Assembly: GCF_015557435.1 (NCBI RefSeq)
Contig: NZ_JADNOH010000037.1
Coordinates: 1 to 64,000 of the forward strand
Direction: 5' to 3'
Source of the DNA: Collinsella aerofaciens
Lineage (GTDB): Bacteria; Actinomycetota; Coriobacteriia; Coriobacteriales; Coriobacteriaceae
Length of the DNA: 64,000 bases
In this document: positions 16,842-24,645 of the stretch, piece by piece
How positions within the stretch are numbered: position 1 is the first letter of the stretch
Layout: each line of letters opens with the position of its first letter
Notes under the pieces: generated by a model
The model's input: the letters and a program-made list of their open reading frames with translations, nothing else
Told to the model about the DNA's origin: nothing
The model's database searches: none
Translations under genes and position numbers: made by a program

Positions 16842-17846
16842 ATGAGCGAAGCAGTTGAGGCCGAGATCATCGAGCCCGAGGAGGCGTCAGAGCTGACCGT
16901 GGCGTACTCCCCCGCCGTGATCGAGGCCAACTTCGACGCCCTGGAGGCGCACGTGCGCAGGCTGGTGGCCGACTACGAGGGCGCGACCTACGACATGGGC
17001 AAGGACGAGAACGTGAAGGCCGCCAAGCGCGACCGCGCCTACCTCAACGGCATCGCCAAGGAGATAGACGAGCGCCGCAAGGCAGTGAGCCGCGAGTACA
17101 CGAAGCCCCTGGCTGCGTTCGAGGACAGGTGCAAGGCCGTGGCGGGCATCGCCAAGCAGGCGGCCGACGGCATCAAGGCGCAGCTGGACGATGCCGAGGC
17201 CGAGCGCCAGGCGCGCGCATACGCGAAGCTGCAGGAGCACTACGAGGAGTTCGCCGGGCTGCTGGCCCCCGTCGTGCCCTATGAGCGTTTCCACGAGAAG
17301 CAGTGGACCAACAAGACCTTCGGCGAGGTGAAGGCATTCAAGGCCCTGGAGGCCAAGGTAGAGCGCCTGGCCCAGGACTGGGAAACCCTCAAGGCGCAGT
17401 TCCAGGGCGAGCCGTTCTACGACGAGGCCGAGCGCGAGCTGTTCGCCACCCTGGACCTGGGCGCGGCCATAACGGCGGCGCACAAGGCCGCCGAGGAGCG
17501 CCAGCGAATCGCCGAGCTGAAGGCGGCAATGGAGCCGGAACCCGTGGAAGAGCCCGAATCCGAAGCGGTGCCCGAGCCCGCGGAATGCCAGCCCGCAGAG
17601 TTCCCGCAGCCGCTTGAGCAGATGCCCGAGCCGCAGCCCGCGCCCATGCCCGCCCCGGTGCCGCCAGCGCCGCCCGCACCGGCACCCGTGGCCAAGGCGG
17701 GCGACCCGTGGACGGTCGTGGTGCCGTGCGCCACGCGCGAGCAGATGCAGGGCGTCGCGGCGGCCCTCAAGGCGCAGGGCGTCGTGGGCACCATCATGCA
17801 CGGCACGGTTGGCCAGGTTTACGAGCGAATGAACGGAGGCTACTAG
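16842..17846 (+). CDS. DUF1351-like phage protein, coiled-coil with a proline-rich linker
   Basis: The 334 residues have a long charged helical domain (about 20-230; YLNGIAKEIDERRKAVSREY is typical of DUF1351), then a Pro/Glu/Ala-rich linker (about 235-285), then a compact C-terminal domain (WTVVVPCATREQMQGVAAAL). Members of this family often sit beside phage recombinases, as here beside ERF. No enzymatic motif is seen. Confidence 0.7.
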   Translation: MSEAVEAEIIEPEEASELTVAYSPAVIEANFDALEAHVRRLVADYEGATYDMGKDENVKAAKRDRAYLNGIAKEIDERRKAVSREYTKPLAAFEDRCKAVAGIAKQAADGIKAQLDDAEAERQARAYAKLQEHYEEFAGLLAPVVPYERFHEKQWTNKTFGEVKAFKALEAKVERLAQDWETLKAQFQGEPFYDEAERELFATLDLGAAITAAHKAAEERQRIAELKAAMEPEPVEEPESEAVPEPAECQPAEFPQPLEQMPEPQPAPMPAPVPPAPPAPAPVAKAGDPWTVVVPCATREQMQGVAAALKAQGVVGTIMHGTVGQVYERMNGGY

Positions 17847-17847
17847 C

Positions 17848-18420
17848 ATGACCCAGGAACAGCAGCCCATCGACCTCATGGCGGCCGTTGCCCGCGTGCA
17901 GCGCGCCGTGGTGGTGCCCAAGGCCAAGTACAACGCTTTCGGCAAGTTCAGCTACCGCAGCTACGAGGACATAGTGGCCGCGCTGAAGGAGCCGTGCGCC
18001 AAGGAGGGCCTGGCGTTCTTCATGACCGACGAGCTGGTGCAGATAGGCGACCGCTACTACGTGAAGTCCACGGCGTGCGTGTTCCCCGCCGAGGGCGGCG
18101 AGGGCCTGCTGCAGGTGAGCGCCTACGCCCGCGAGGACGAGCACAAGAAGGGCTCCGACGACGCCCAGGTGACCGGCATGGCGTCGAGCTACGCCCGCAA
18201 GTACGCGCTGTGCGGGGCGTTCGCCATCGACGGGCAGAGCGACCCCGACGCCATGGAGGAGCAGCCCGCGCCCGAGGAGAAGCAGCCGCCCGCAGACGGC
18301 CCCTTCACGGCCCACTGCCGCAGCTGCGGGGCGCGCTACCAGTTCGCCAGCATGCCGCAGTACATGGAGTTCGTGGCCAACAGCCCGTGCTGCCCGCGCC
18401 CCGACTGGCAGGTCGAGTAG
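17848..18420 (+). CDS. erf: ERF-family single-strand annealing recombinase
   Basis: The 190-residue protein matches the ERF superfamily, which anneals complementary single strands during phage recombination. Seen: KYNAFGKFSYRSYEDIVAAL at about 27-46 and the family core DAQVTGMASSYARKYALCGAF near 109-129. A C-terminal extension contains CRSCG and CC, possibly a small zinc knuckle. It lies directly upstream of a small partner gene and ssb, the usual grouping. Confidence 0.85.
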   Translation: MTQEQQPIDLMAAVARVQRAVVVPKAKYNAFGKFSYRSYEDIVAALKEPCAKEGLAFFMTDELVQIGDRYYVKSTACVFPAEGGEGLLQVSAYAREDEHKKGSDDAQVTGMASSYARKYALCGAFAIDGQSDPDAMEEQPAPEEKQPPADGPFTAHCRSCGARYQFASMPQYMEFVANSPCCPRPDWQVE

Positions 18421-18774
18421 ATGCAGGCGCTCACCGAGGAGCTGGACGAGCTGACCGACAGGCTGGAGGCCGAGCTGAAGACCTGCAAGGAGTCCGGCTG
18501 CCAGTACGCCGAGAACGAGGCCGAGTACCGCAAGGCCCTGCGCATCGCCATCCTGAACGAGCGCCAGAAGGGCACGCCCGTCACCATCATCGGCGACGTG
18601 TGCCGGGGCCAGGAGCAGATAGCGGAGGCCAAGCGCCGCCGCGACTGCTCCGAGGCCATCTATAAGGCCTCGCAGGAGGCCATCAACGTAATCAAGCTGC
18701 GTATCCGCATGGTAGACGCGCAGATCACCCGCATCTGGAACAGCGGGGACGTAACCCAAGGAGGGTATCTATGA
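18421..18774 (+). CDS. Small helical protein between ERF and SSB
   Basis: The 117 residues are almost entirely predicted helix and coiled coil (EELDELTDRLEAELKTC at the N-terminus). It begins at the base after the ERF stop and overlaps the ssb start by 4 bases, so the three are translationally coupled. No family is recognised; a recombination accessory role is only positional. Confidence 0.7.
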   Translation: MQALTEELDELTDRLEAELKTCKESGCQYAENEAEYRKALRIAILNERQKGTPVTIIGDVCRGQEQIAEAKRRRDCSEAIYKASQEAINVIKLRIRMVDAQITRIWNSGDVTQGGYL

Positions 18775-19325
18775 GCATCAACCGCGTATGCATATCCGGC
18801 AACCTGACCCGCGACCCCGTGCTGCGCTCCACGTCTGGCGGCATGTCCGTGCTGTCCATGGGCGTGGCCGTCAACGACCGCCGCAAGAACCAGCAGACCG
18901 GGCAGTGGGAGGACTACCCGAACTTCGTGGACTGCACGCTGTTCGGCACCCGTGGCGAGAAGCTGGCGCAGTACCTCGCCAAAGGCAGCAAGGTGGCCAT
19001 CGAGGGCAAGCTGCGCTACCGCAGCTGGAACGACCAGCAGACCGGCCAGAAGCGCAGCGCGCTGGAGGTCGTGGTGGACGAGCTGGAGTTCATGAGCAGC
19101 CAGCAACAGCAGCAGGGCTACGCGCCGCAGCAGTACGCGCCCCAGGCGGCCCCGCAAGCGCCGCAGGCCCGCACGTACGGCCAGGGACGCCCCGCCCCGG
19201 CACCTGCGCCGCAGCAGCCCGCCTACGCGCCGCAGCCGGCCACTCAGCAGGCGTACGCGCCACAGCAGCCCGCGCCGCAGCAGCAGGCCATGCCCGATCT
19301 GTACGACGAGGATATCCCGTTTTAG
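18771..19325 (+). CDS. ssb: Single-stranded DNA-binding protein
   Basis: The 184-residue SSB has the OB-fold (residues 1-108): GNLTRDPVLRST, then VAVNDRRK, FVDCTLFGTRGEKLAQYLAKG and VAIEGKLRYRSW are standard. A Gln/Pro/Ala-rich linker of about 65 residues follows. The C-terminus ends DLYDEDIPF, the acidic tip that recruits replication and repair proteins. Its ATGA start overlaps the preceding stop. Confidence 0.95.
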   Translation: MSINRVCISGNLTRDPVLRSTSGGMSVLSMGVAVNDRRKNQQTGQWEDYPNFVDCTLFGTRGEKLAQYLAKGSKVAIEGKLRYRSWNDQQTGQKRSALEVVVDELEFMSSQQQQQGYAPQQYAPQAAPQAPQARTYGQGRPAPAPAPQQPAYAPQPATQQAYAPQQPAPQQQAMPDLYDEDIPF

Positions 19326-19344
19326 GGAAGGCGACGGCGACACT

Positions 19345-20040
19345 ATGGGCATGGTTATACACGACGACTTCTGGGCGGCCGCGCAGGCCATGCCCGAGAA
19401 GCAGCGCGCGCCGTTCATCTACGCCATCGTCGAGTACCGGTTCACGGGCAAGGAGCCGCAGGGCAGCCCCGCGTGGCTGCCTACCTTCCTGGTGCTCAAG
19501 GGCAGGCTCGACATGGGCGACGAGAAGAGCGAGCGCGCAAGGAAGGCGGCCAACGCCCGCTGGGGCAACAGGCCGGGGAAGGAAGACGCGGTGGACGATG
19601 CGGCGGCACGGGCGCAAGCCGATGCGCAAGCACATGCGGGAGCATATGCGGATACAGATGCAGCCGCACATGCGCAAGCAGATGCGGATGCACATGCAGG
19701 CGCATCGAGTTGCGGCAATGCAGAGGTTGAGGTTGAGTATATAGATAACCCCTTAATCCCCTTTGACGAAATCGTGCATGCGCTCAACGAGGCAGCCGGC
19801 ACCCGCTACCGCTCAAGCAGCGCCAAGACCCGCAGGCTGATACACGCCCGCTGGGCCGAGGGCTACCGCCTCCCCGACTTCCTGGCCGTCATCGACACGA
19901 TGGCAGCCGAGTGGGCGGGCGACCCGAAGATGGCCAAGTACCTGCGGCCCTCCACGCTGTTCTCGCCGAAGTTCGAGGACTACGTGAACAGCGGCCCGAG
20001 GACCCGGAAGGAGGCCGACGGCTATGCCGAGTACGACTGA
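19345..20040 (+). CDS. Phage replisome organizer / replication initiator-like protein
   Basis: The 231-residue protein has an N-terminal part (HDDFWAAAQAMPEKQRAPF) and a conserved phage C-terminal domain (about 137-215; LNEAAGTRYRSSSAKTRRLI...YLRPSTLFSPKFEDYV) found in replication organizers that load a DnaC-like protein. The domains are joined by a low-complexity linker of Ala with alternating Asp/His/Gln (about 87-121), encoded by a hexamer array. This recalls lambda O, whose linker DNA contains the origin. The helicase loader gene follows immediately. Confidence 0.8.
   Translation: MGMVIHDDFWAAAQAMPEKQRAPFIYAIVEYRFTGKEPQGSPAWLPTFLVLKGRLDMGDEKSERARKAANARWGNRPGKEDAVDDAAARAQADAQAHAGAYADTDAAAHAQADADAHAGASSCGNAEVEVEYIDNPLIPFDEIVHALNEAAGTRYRSSSAKTRRLIHARWAEGYRLPDFLAVIDTMAAEWAGDPKMAKYLRPSTLFSPKFEDYVNSGPRTRKEADGYAEYD
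19621..19704. repeat. Hexamer (iteron-like) array inside the replication gene, candidate origin
   Basis: Fourteen consecutive 6-base units read mostly NatgcR or NaagcA (for example gatgcg, catgcg, tatgcg, gatgca, caagca). A distinctly AT-rich stretch follows at about 19725-19765 in otherwise very GC-rich DNA. Array plus AT-rich segment inside the initiator gene is the lambda-type origin layout; function is inferred. Confidence 0.5.
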
Positions 20041-20752
20041 GTGCCCCCACTGCGGGGCGCAGCTGGAGGTCCGCTACGTGGTGCTGGCTGGCCGCCGCAC
20101 CTTCTGCGGCTGGAAGCCGTGCGGCTGCCCGGGTGCCGTGGCGGAGCGCGACGAGCGTTCGCGCCTTGAGGCCAGGGCCAAGGCCGAGGAGGCCGCAGCC
20201 AAACGCCGCCGGGCCTACGAGCGGGCCGGAATCAAGCCCCGCTTCATGACAGCCGCCTCCCCCATGGCCGAGGGCATTGCCGCGAAGGTTGAGCAAGGGC
20301 GCGGGGCGTACATCTGCGGCCCCGTGGGAACCGGCAAGACCCACCTGGCGAGCGCCGTGGCGCGGCTCCTGGTGGACGGCGGCACCAGCGTGAGGGTGAC
20401 CGACATGCTGGGCGTGCTGGCCGCCATCAAGGGCACCTACGGCGGCGACGGCACCGAGGACGGCGTGCTGTCCAGGCTCTCCCGCGTGGGGTGCCTGGTG
20501 CTGGACGACCTGGGCAAGGAGTCCCCCACCGACTGGACGCTGGGGCAGGTGTTCCGCGTCGTGAACGACAGGTACGAGAACATGAGGCCCGTGGTCGTGA
20601 CCACGCAGTACGGCAAGGGCGACCTCATACGCCGCCTGGCCAAGAACGGCGACGAGGAGACGGCGGTGGCCATCGTGAGCCGCCTGTCGGAGATGTGCGA
20701 CAAGTACGAGCTGCAAGGCAGGGACAGGAGGCTATCGAATGGCAAACGTTGA
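20024..20752 (+). CDS. DnaC/IstB-like helicase loader ATPase
   Basis: The 242-residue AAA+ ATPase should deliver replicative helicase to the phage origin. Seen: an N-terminal zinc-binding segment (CPHCG...CGWKPCGC), Walker A GPVGTGKT near 103-110, and Walker B CLVLDDLGKE near 158-167, with a C-terminal arginine-rich region. GGAGG lies upstream of the ATG, which overlaps the organizer gene by 17 bases. Confidence 0.9.
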   Translation: MPSTTECPHCGAQLEVRYVVLAGRRTFCGWKPCGCPGAVAERDERSRLEARAKAEEAAAKRRRAYERAGIKPRFMTAASPMAEGIAAKVEQGRGAYICGPVGTGKTHLASAVARLLVDGGTSVRVTDMLGVLAAIKGTYGGDGTEDGVLSRLSRVGCLVLDDLGKESPTDWTLGQVFRVVNDRYENMRPVVVTTQYGKGDLIRRLAKNGDEETAVAIVSRLSEMCDKYELQGRDRRLSNGKR

Positions 20753-21134
20753 CACGCTGCCCGAGATCCTGCGCCCCCTCATGGAGGGGCCGAGCATCGA
20801 GACGCCCAGGTGCGCCGTGTGCGGCGCGCCGTGGCCGCTCAACCGCCACCACATCGTGAGGCGCGGGGCGGGCAAGCTGTTCCGCGACGGGCGCGAGGTT
20901 CCCAAGCCCACGGTGATGCTGTGCGGCAGCGGCAACGGCAGCGGCTGCCACGGGCTGGCGCACGCCAACCGGCTGCACTTCCGCTGGGTCAGGGCCGAGC
21001 AGAGGTTCAACCGCCCCGCCCCGCCGGGCTCGGGGCACTGGGAGTACCTGCTGCTGCCGGAACCGACCAAGTACGCGGATGCCCTGGCCATGGACGGCTG
21101 GGGGCGGCTGCCGAGGGGCAGGCGGTGCATGTGA
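20739..21134 (+). CDS. HNH-like zinc-binding nuclease or recombination protein
   Basis: The 131-residue protein has CAVCGAPWPLNRHHIVRRG near residues 25-43 and CHGLAHANRLHFRW near 74-87, the CxxC...HH...CxxxH arrangement of HNH endonucleases and phage NinG-type proteins. It probably cuts or binds DNA. It overlaps the loader gene end by 14 bases and is co-transcribed. Confidence 0.75.
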   Translation: MANVDTLPEILRPLMEGPSIETPRCAVCGAPWPLNRHHIVRRGAGKLFRDGREVPKPTVMLCGSGNGSGCHGLAHANRLHFRWVRAEQRFNRPAPPGSGHWEYLLLPEPTKYADALAMDGWGRLPRGRRCM

Positions 21135-21379
21135 GCGGGTACGAGCCTTCAAGCGGGTGGAACCTGCCGCCGGGCTGCTTCGAGTCCGACCCCAGGGCAC
21201 CGTGGAACCGGCCCGACCCGTGGGAGGGCTGCACGTGCCGGGAGTGCCGCTTCTGCGGCCGTGTGCAGGGCGCTGGCGGCGAGGCCGTGTGCGCCTGCGA
21301 CGCCATGACTGGCGGCGGCCCCGACGTGGAGGCGGTGGACGAGACAAGCGAGGCATGCGAGTGCTTCGAGTTCGAATAG
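21131..21379 (+). CDS. Small cysteine-rich protein
   Basis: The 82-residue product starts at a GTG overlapping the previous stop (ATGTGA arrangement). Nine or more Cys fall in pairs (CTCRECRFC, CACD, CECF), which suggests metal binding. No family recognised. Confidence 0.6.
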   Translation: MSGYEPSSGWNLPPGCFESDPRAPWNRPDPWEGCTCRECRFCGRVQGAGGEAVCACDAMTGGGPDVEAVDETSEACECFEFE

Positions 21380-21390
21380 GAGACGAAACG

Positions 21391-21600
21391 ATGAAGAAGA
21401 TCTACGCGGTGGCCACGGAGAGCGACGTGGTGCTGGCATTCGAGAGCAGATCGGACGCAGACGAGTACGCAGGCGAGCACGACGGCATGGCGGTGCTGCC
21501 GGTGCCGTGCGTGGGGGCCTACGAGTACCCCTGCGAGAGGCCGGCCACCGACTGGGACCGAATCGCCGACGCTCTGCCGAAGGGAGGCGAGCAGGCATGA
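21391..21600 (+). CDS. Small phage protein of unknown function
   Basis: The 69 residues begin MKKIYAVATESDVVLAFESR and are mostly short strands and acidic loops. TAGGAG precedes the ATG. The end overlaps the next gene by ATGA. No domain recognised. Confidence 0.65.
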   Translation: MKKIYAVATESDVVLAFESRSDADEYAGEHDGMAVLPVPCVGAYEYPCERPATDWDRIADALPKGGEQA

Positions 21601-21788
21601 GGCTGTACATGTGCGCATGCGAACGCTGCGGCAAGGAGGTGCCGGCGACCCTGGCGGGTTACGCCAAGATGGTGCTGGGGAACAGCGCGCGAATCGACGG
21701 CAAGGCGAGGGCCTTGTGCCCGGAGTGCGCCGAGAGCCTGCGGGCGTGGTTCCTCGCAGGCGCGGTGAAGCCGGAAGGAAGGGAGTAG
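21597..21788 (+). CDS. Small zinc-finger-like protein
   Basis: The 63-residue product has CERCGKEV near the N-terminus and CPECAES near residue 41, a four-Cys zinc-ribbon spacing. It is coupled to its neighbour by ATGA. Probably a small DNA- or protein-binding factor; no name can be given. Confidence 0.6.
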   Translation: MRLYMCACERCGKEVPATLAGYAKMVLGNSARIDGKARALCPECAESLRAWFLAGAVKPEGRE

Positions 21789-21790
21789 AC

Positions 21791-22297
21791 ATGGGAATCA
21801 TCTGCGATACCTGCGGGCGCGATATCGACGCCCTGCGGCAGGACAACATGGGCGTAGACGCGCCGCTGTGCGAGGACTGCTGGGGCGAGCAGCAAAGTCA
21901 TACGGTAGCAGTGCCGCGTCGCGAGGCTCGCAACCTGAGGTTCGAGAACGCCCTACTGCGCGAAAAGCTGGACGCCGGAACCGAAGAGACGGCCGTGCAG
22001 AACCTGCGCAAGGGCATCGAGACGGCCTACGAGGCGAGCCGCGAGCGCGCCCTGGCGCTCACGAAGCTGGACGAGTGCGAGCTGTGGCTGGGGCGCTGCG
22101 AGCCGAGGGCGGCAGCGTCACCGACGCTCAAGGGCGCGGCCCAGGACGCCGCCATGCCTTGCCTCAAGGCCGAAGAGGCGCACGGTTTCGCGATGCCCGA
22201 CGTGAACGTGGAGGTGAAGGCCGAGGTAACGGCCGAGGAGCTGGCCAAGAGACTGCGCGGGGCCATGAAGCCGGCCATGCGGATGGCGGTGGAGTAG
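21791..22297 (+). CDS. Zinc-finger protein with an Acb2-like (anti-CBASS) helical segment
   Basis: The 168-residue protein starts with a CDTCG...CEDC zinc finger (5-30), then a coiled helix, then residues 83-100 SRERALALTKLDECELWL. That segment resembles the signature I recall for Acb2/DUF7681 phage proteins (SREQSLALTKLEEALMW type), which sequester cyclic nucleotides made by CBASS defence. This is memory-based motif matching, not a search. The C-terminal part is unassigned. gaaggg lies upstream, and the gene sits in the block of small accessory genes before TerS. Confidence 0.55.
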   Translation: MGIICDTCGRDIDALRQDNMGVDAPLCEDCWGEQQSHTVAVPRREARNLRFENALLREKLDAGTEETAVQNLRKGIETAYEASRERALALTKLDECELWLGRCEPRAAASPTLKGAAQDAAMPCLKAEEAHGFAMPDVNVEVKAEVTAEELAKRLRGAMKPAMRMAVE

Positions 22298-22299
22298 CC

Positions 22300-22485
22300 A
22301 TGGAGCAGCAGACCGAGAAGCCGAAGCGCCGACCCAGTATCGAGGTGCGCTGCCCGAAGTGCGGCATGCGCGAGATCTGGCACCACCTGCCCAAGGGCGG
22401 CGACCGCTGCCGCTGGTGCGGCCACCTGTTCGAGGACTTCACCTACCGCAAGGTCGGGCCGAGCGCGAAGGAGGGGGCGCGATGA
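22300..22485 (+). CDS. Small zinc-ribbon protein
   Basis: The 61-residue protein has a clear four-Cys ribbon: CPKCGMREIWHHLPKGGDRCRWCG. It starts 2 bases after the preceding stop and overlaps the next gene by 4 bases. Function unknown. Confidence 0.65.
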   Translation: MEQQTEKPKRRPSIEVRCPKCGMREIWHHLPKGGDRCRWCGHLFEDFTYRKVGPSAKEGAR

Positions 22486-22703
22486 CGAACTGGGAGCACC
22501 TTTTCGGCACGCCCGAGCGGGCCATCCACACGGAGACGGAGTTCCACTCGTGGCCCTTCTTCATCGCCGTGTATGAGACGAGCCGCATGAGCAGCTGCAC
22601 TACCAGCAAGCGGCTGCTGGCCAGCTTCTGCGAGGAGGCCGACTACCTGGAATGGCTCAAGGCCGAGTACGACGACGGCACCATCGAGTGGGAGGAGCGA
22701 TGA
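22482..22703 (+). CDS. Small phage protein of unknown function
   Basis: The 73-residue, acidic, aromatic-rich protein (HSWPFFIAVYETS, YLEWLKAEYDD) starts in an ATGA overlap after gaaggaggg. No recognised domain. Confidence 0.6.
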   Translation: MTNWEHLFGTPERAIHTETEFHSWPFFIAVYETSRMSSCTTSKRLLASFCEEADYLEWLKAEYDDGTIEWEER

Positions 22704-22834
22704 ACCGCCCGGGATGCAACTGGGGGTGCCTGCTGTTCATAGCGGCGGCAATCGCCATAGACGCGGCGGCCATCTACGCCATAAGGGCGCTGGCGCTCGG
22801 GCTCATGGCCATGGCCGTGGCGGCGTGCGGATAG
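22700..22834 (+). CDS. Very small membrane protein
   Basis: The 44 residues are almost entirely one or two hydrophobic segments (LLFIAAAIAIDAAAIYAI and LALGLMAMAVAA) after a short polar start. GGAGGAG precedes the ATG, which overlaps the upstream stop. It is the last gene before the terminator; function unknown. Confidence 0.5.
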   Translation: MNRPGCNWGCLLFIAAAIAIDAAAIYAIRALALGLMAMAVAACG

Positions 22835-22861
22835 GGGCAACCGAATACGGAAACAGGCAGA

Positions 22862-22888
22862 GGGCCGTCCTTCGGGGCGGCCTTTTCC
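22862..22888 (+). terminator. Terminator ending the early operon
   Basis: ggccgtcc and gggcggcc pair (one G-U) around a ttcg tetraloop, followed by ttttcc. It separates early genes from the packaging module and is followed at once by one of the repeated GGCGACAC elements. Confidence 0.8.
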
Positions 22889-22916
22889 GTGCCCGGCGAC
22901 ACGCTTGCGACCATAT
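22889..22916 (+). promoter_or_regulatory. Repeated promoter-like element 1 (before TerS)
   Basis: GTGCCC, then the shared block GGCGACAC (22895-22902), then CCATAT 16 bases after the first hexamer. The same block recurs at 28086, 31986 and 43791, twice more just after a terminator. It may be a phage middle or late promoter that uses an activator. Confidence 0.4.
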
Positions 22917-22946
22917 GGGCCGAGAGATAAGGGAAGGAGGCCGCAG

Positions 22947-23378
22947 GTGCCCAAGAAGGACAAGCCGCTCACGGCGAAGCAGGAGGCGTTCGCCCGCGAG
23001 ATGGCCAAGCCCCGCGCAAAGCAGCAGGACGCGTACCGCGCGGCCTACGACTGCAAGCGCATGAACTACAACTCGATAAGCTGCGCCGCCTCCAAGCTGA
23101 TGCGAGACCCACGAATCGCGCACAGAATCCAGGAAATCCGCGACGCGGCCGCCAAGGACTGCCGATGGGAGCTGCAGGACGCCGCCGCCCCGCTGTTCGA
23201 GGTGCTGGACGGCGCGCTGCCCATCTTCCGCCGCCAGGCGGCCGAGGGCAGCATCAACGGCGACGCACGCCTGGCCATAACCGAGAGCGTGAAGCTGCTC
23301 AACGACATGTTCGGCGTGGACGGCGCGAAGGCCGCCATGGCGGAGGCGGGGGTGACCATCGTTGACGACCTCGGTTAG
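22947..23378 (+). CDS. terS: Terminase small subunit
   Basis: The 143-residue protein begins LTAKQEAFAREMA and continues with a helix-turn-helix (AYRAAYDCKRMNYNSI...KLMRDPRIAHRI), the pattern of the Terminase_2/TerS family that recognises phage DNA for packaging. The GTG start has AAGGAGG 6 bases upstream. Its 3' end overlaps TerL, and it opens the late region. Confidence 0.85.
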   Translation: MPKKDKPLTAKQEAFAREMAKPRAKQQDAYRAAYDCKRMNYNSISCAASKLMRDPRIAHRIQEIRDAAAKDCRWELQDAAAPLFEVLDGALPIFRRQAAEGSINGDARLAITESVKLLNDMFGVDGAKAAMAEAGVTIVDDLG

Positions 23379-24645
23379 GCTCTCGGACGTCGTGGCCTCC
23401 GTGTTCGCCGGCGTGTGGCGCTCCATCAAGGCGCACGAGTTCACGCACTACTGGTTCAAGGGCGGGCGCAACTCCACCAAGTCGTCGTTCATATCCATCG
23501 CCATCGTGCTGCTGGTCATGCTCAACCCGGAGGCCAACGCCGTCGTGCTGCGCAAGGTCGGCAACACGCTGCGCACGTCCGTGTACGAGCAGATAGGCTG
23601 GGCGTGCGACGTGCTCGGCGTGGCCCGCCTGTTCGACTTCGGCCTGTCGCCCATGGAGGTGACGTACCGCCCCACCGGGCAGGTCATACGCTTTGTGGGA
23701 TGCGACAAGCCCAAGAAGCTGAAGTCGGCGAAGTTCCGCACCGGCTACTGCGCCGTGGTGTGGTTCGAGGAGGTCGACGAGTTCGACGGCATGGACGAGG
23801 TGCGCAGCGTGCTGGCCACGTTCCTGCGCGGCGGCGACATGTTCTGGGTCTTCTACAGCTACAACCCTCCCCGCTCGGCTCGCAACTGGGTGAACAAGGA
23901 GGCGCGCGACCTGGAGGCCCACCCGGGCGAGGACGGGCGCTTCATATGCCACACCACGTACCTGGACGTCATAGACGAGCACCCCGAGTGGATAAGCGCC
24001 ACGGCGCTGGCGGAGGCCGAGCGCAGCCGCCGCAAGACGCCCGAGTCCTACCGCTGGCAATGGCTCGGCGAGGTCATCGGCACGGGCTCCGAGGTGTTCC
24101 CCGACGAGCTGCTGGACATACGCCCCATAACGGACGAGGAGCGCGCGTCCATCTCCCTGCGCTCGTTCGGCGTGGACGCGGGCAGCGTGCACCCGTGGGT
24201 GTTCATGGAGGCGGGATACGACGAGAACGAGCGCGTGCTGTACCTGCTGGACGAGGAGAGCCGCCAGGGCACCGAGGCCATCGACGTCAAGACCGCCGAG
24301 CTGGTGGCGGCCAAGCTGCAGGCGGCCGAGGACCCCGCCGCCGACGTGTGGTGCGACAGCGCGGCGCGCGGCATGATCCTCTACTACCAGGAGCAGGGCA
24401 TCGGCGCGCAGAAATCGCTCAAGCAGGGCCTAAACGCGCCCAAGAACCGCATCAGGTGGATGCAGAACCTCACGCGCATAGTCATCGACCCCGACCGCTG
24501 CCCGCTCGCCGCCAAGGAGTTCCCCGAGTACGAGTACGTGTCAAACGGGCAGGGCGACATAACCGAGACACTGCCGAAGGTGAACGACGACGCGATAGAC
24601 GCGGCGGGCTACGCCGCAGGACTGTGGATAAGGAGCAACCTCTGA
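23362..24645 (+). CDS. terL: Terminase large subunit
   Basis: The 427-residue packaging motor has an N-terminal ATPase with a Walker-A-like GGRNSTKSS near 34-42 and a Walker B/catalytic-acid stretch AVVWFEEVDEF near 131-141. The C-terminal RNase-H-fold nuclease shows FGVDAGS near 269-275, DVWCDSAARGM and a late DDAID. This is the PBSX/T4-like TerL group. TTG at 23362 is the likely start, coupled to TerS. Confidence 0.9.
   Translation: MTTSVRLSDVVASVFAGVWRSIKAHEFTHYWFKGGRNSTKSSFISIAIVLLVMLNPEANAVVLRKVGNTLRTSVYEQIGWACDVLGVARLFDFGLSPMEVTYRPTGQVIRFVGCDKPKKLKSAKFRTGYCAVVWFEEVDEFDGMDEVRSVLATFLRGGDMFWVFYSYNPPRSARNWVNKEARDLEAHPGEDGRFICHTTYLDVIDEHPEWISATALAEAERSRRKTPESYRWQWLGEVIGTGSEVFPDELLDIRPITDEERASISLRSFGVDAGSVHPWVFMEAGYDENERVLYLLDEESRQGTEAIDVKTAELVAAKLQAAEDPAADVWCDSAARGMILYYQEQGIGAQKSLKQGLNAPKNRIRWMQNLTRIVIDPDRCPLAAKEFPEYEYVSNGQGDITETLPKVNDDAIDAAGYAAGLWIRSNL

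Noticed and set aside
19621-19704. CRISPR-like array
   Set aside because: Units are 6 bases with no spacers and lie in frame inside a coding gene; no cas genes nearby. An origin or low-complexity linker is more likely.
22700-22834. Possible antisense or regulatory RNA instead of a 44-residue protein
   Set aside because: A good Shine-Dalgarno, a coupled start and a coherent hydrophobic product favour a small membrane protein, though confidence stays moderate.
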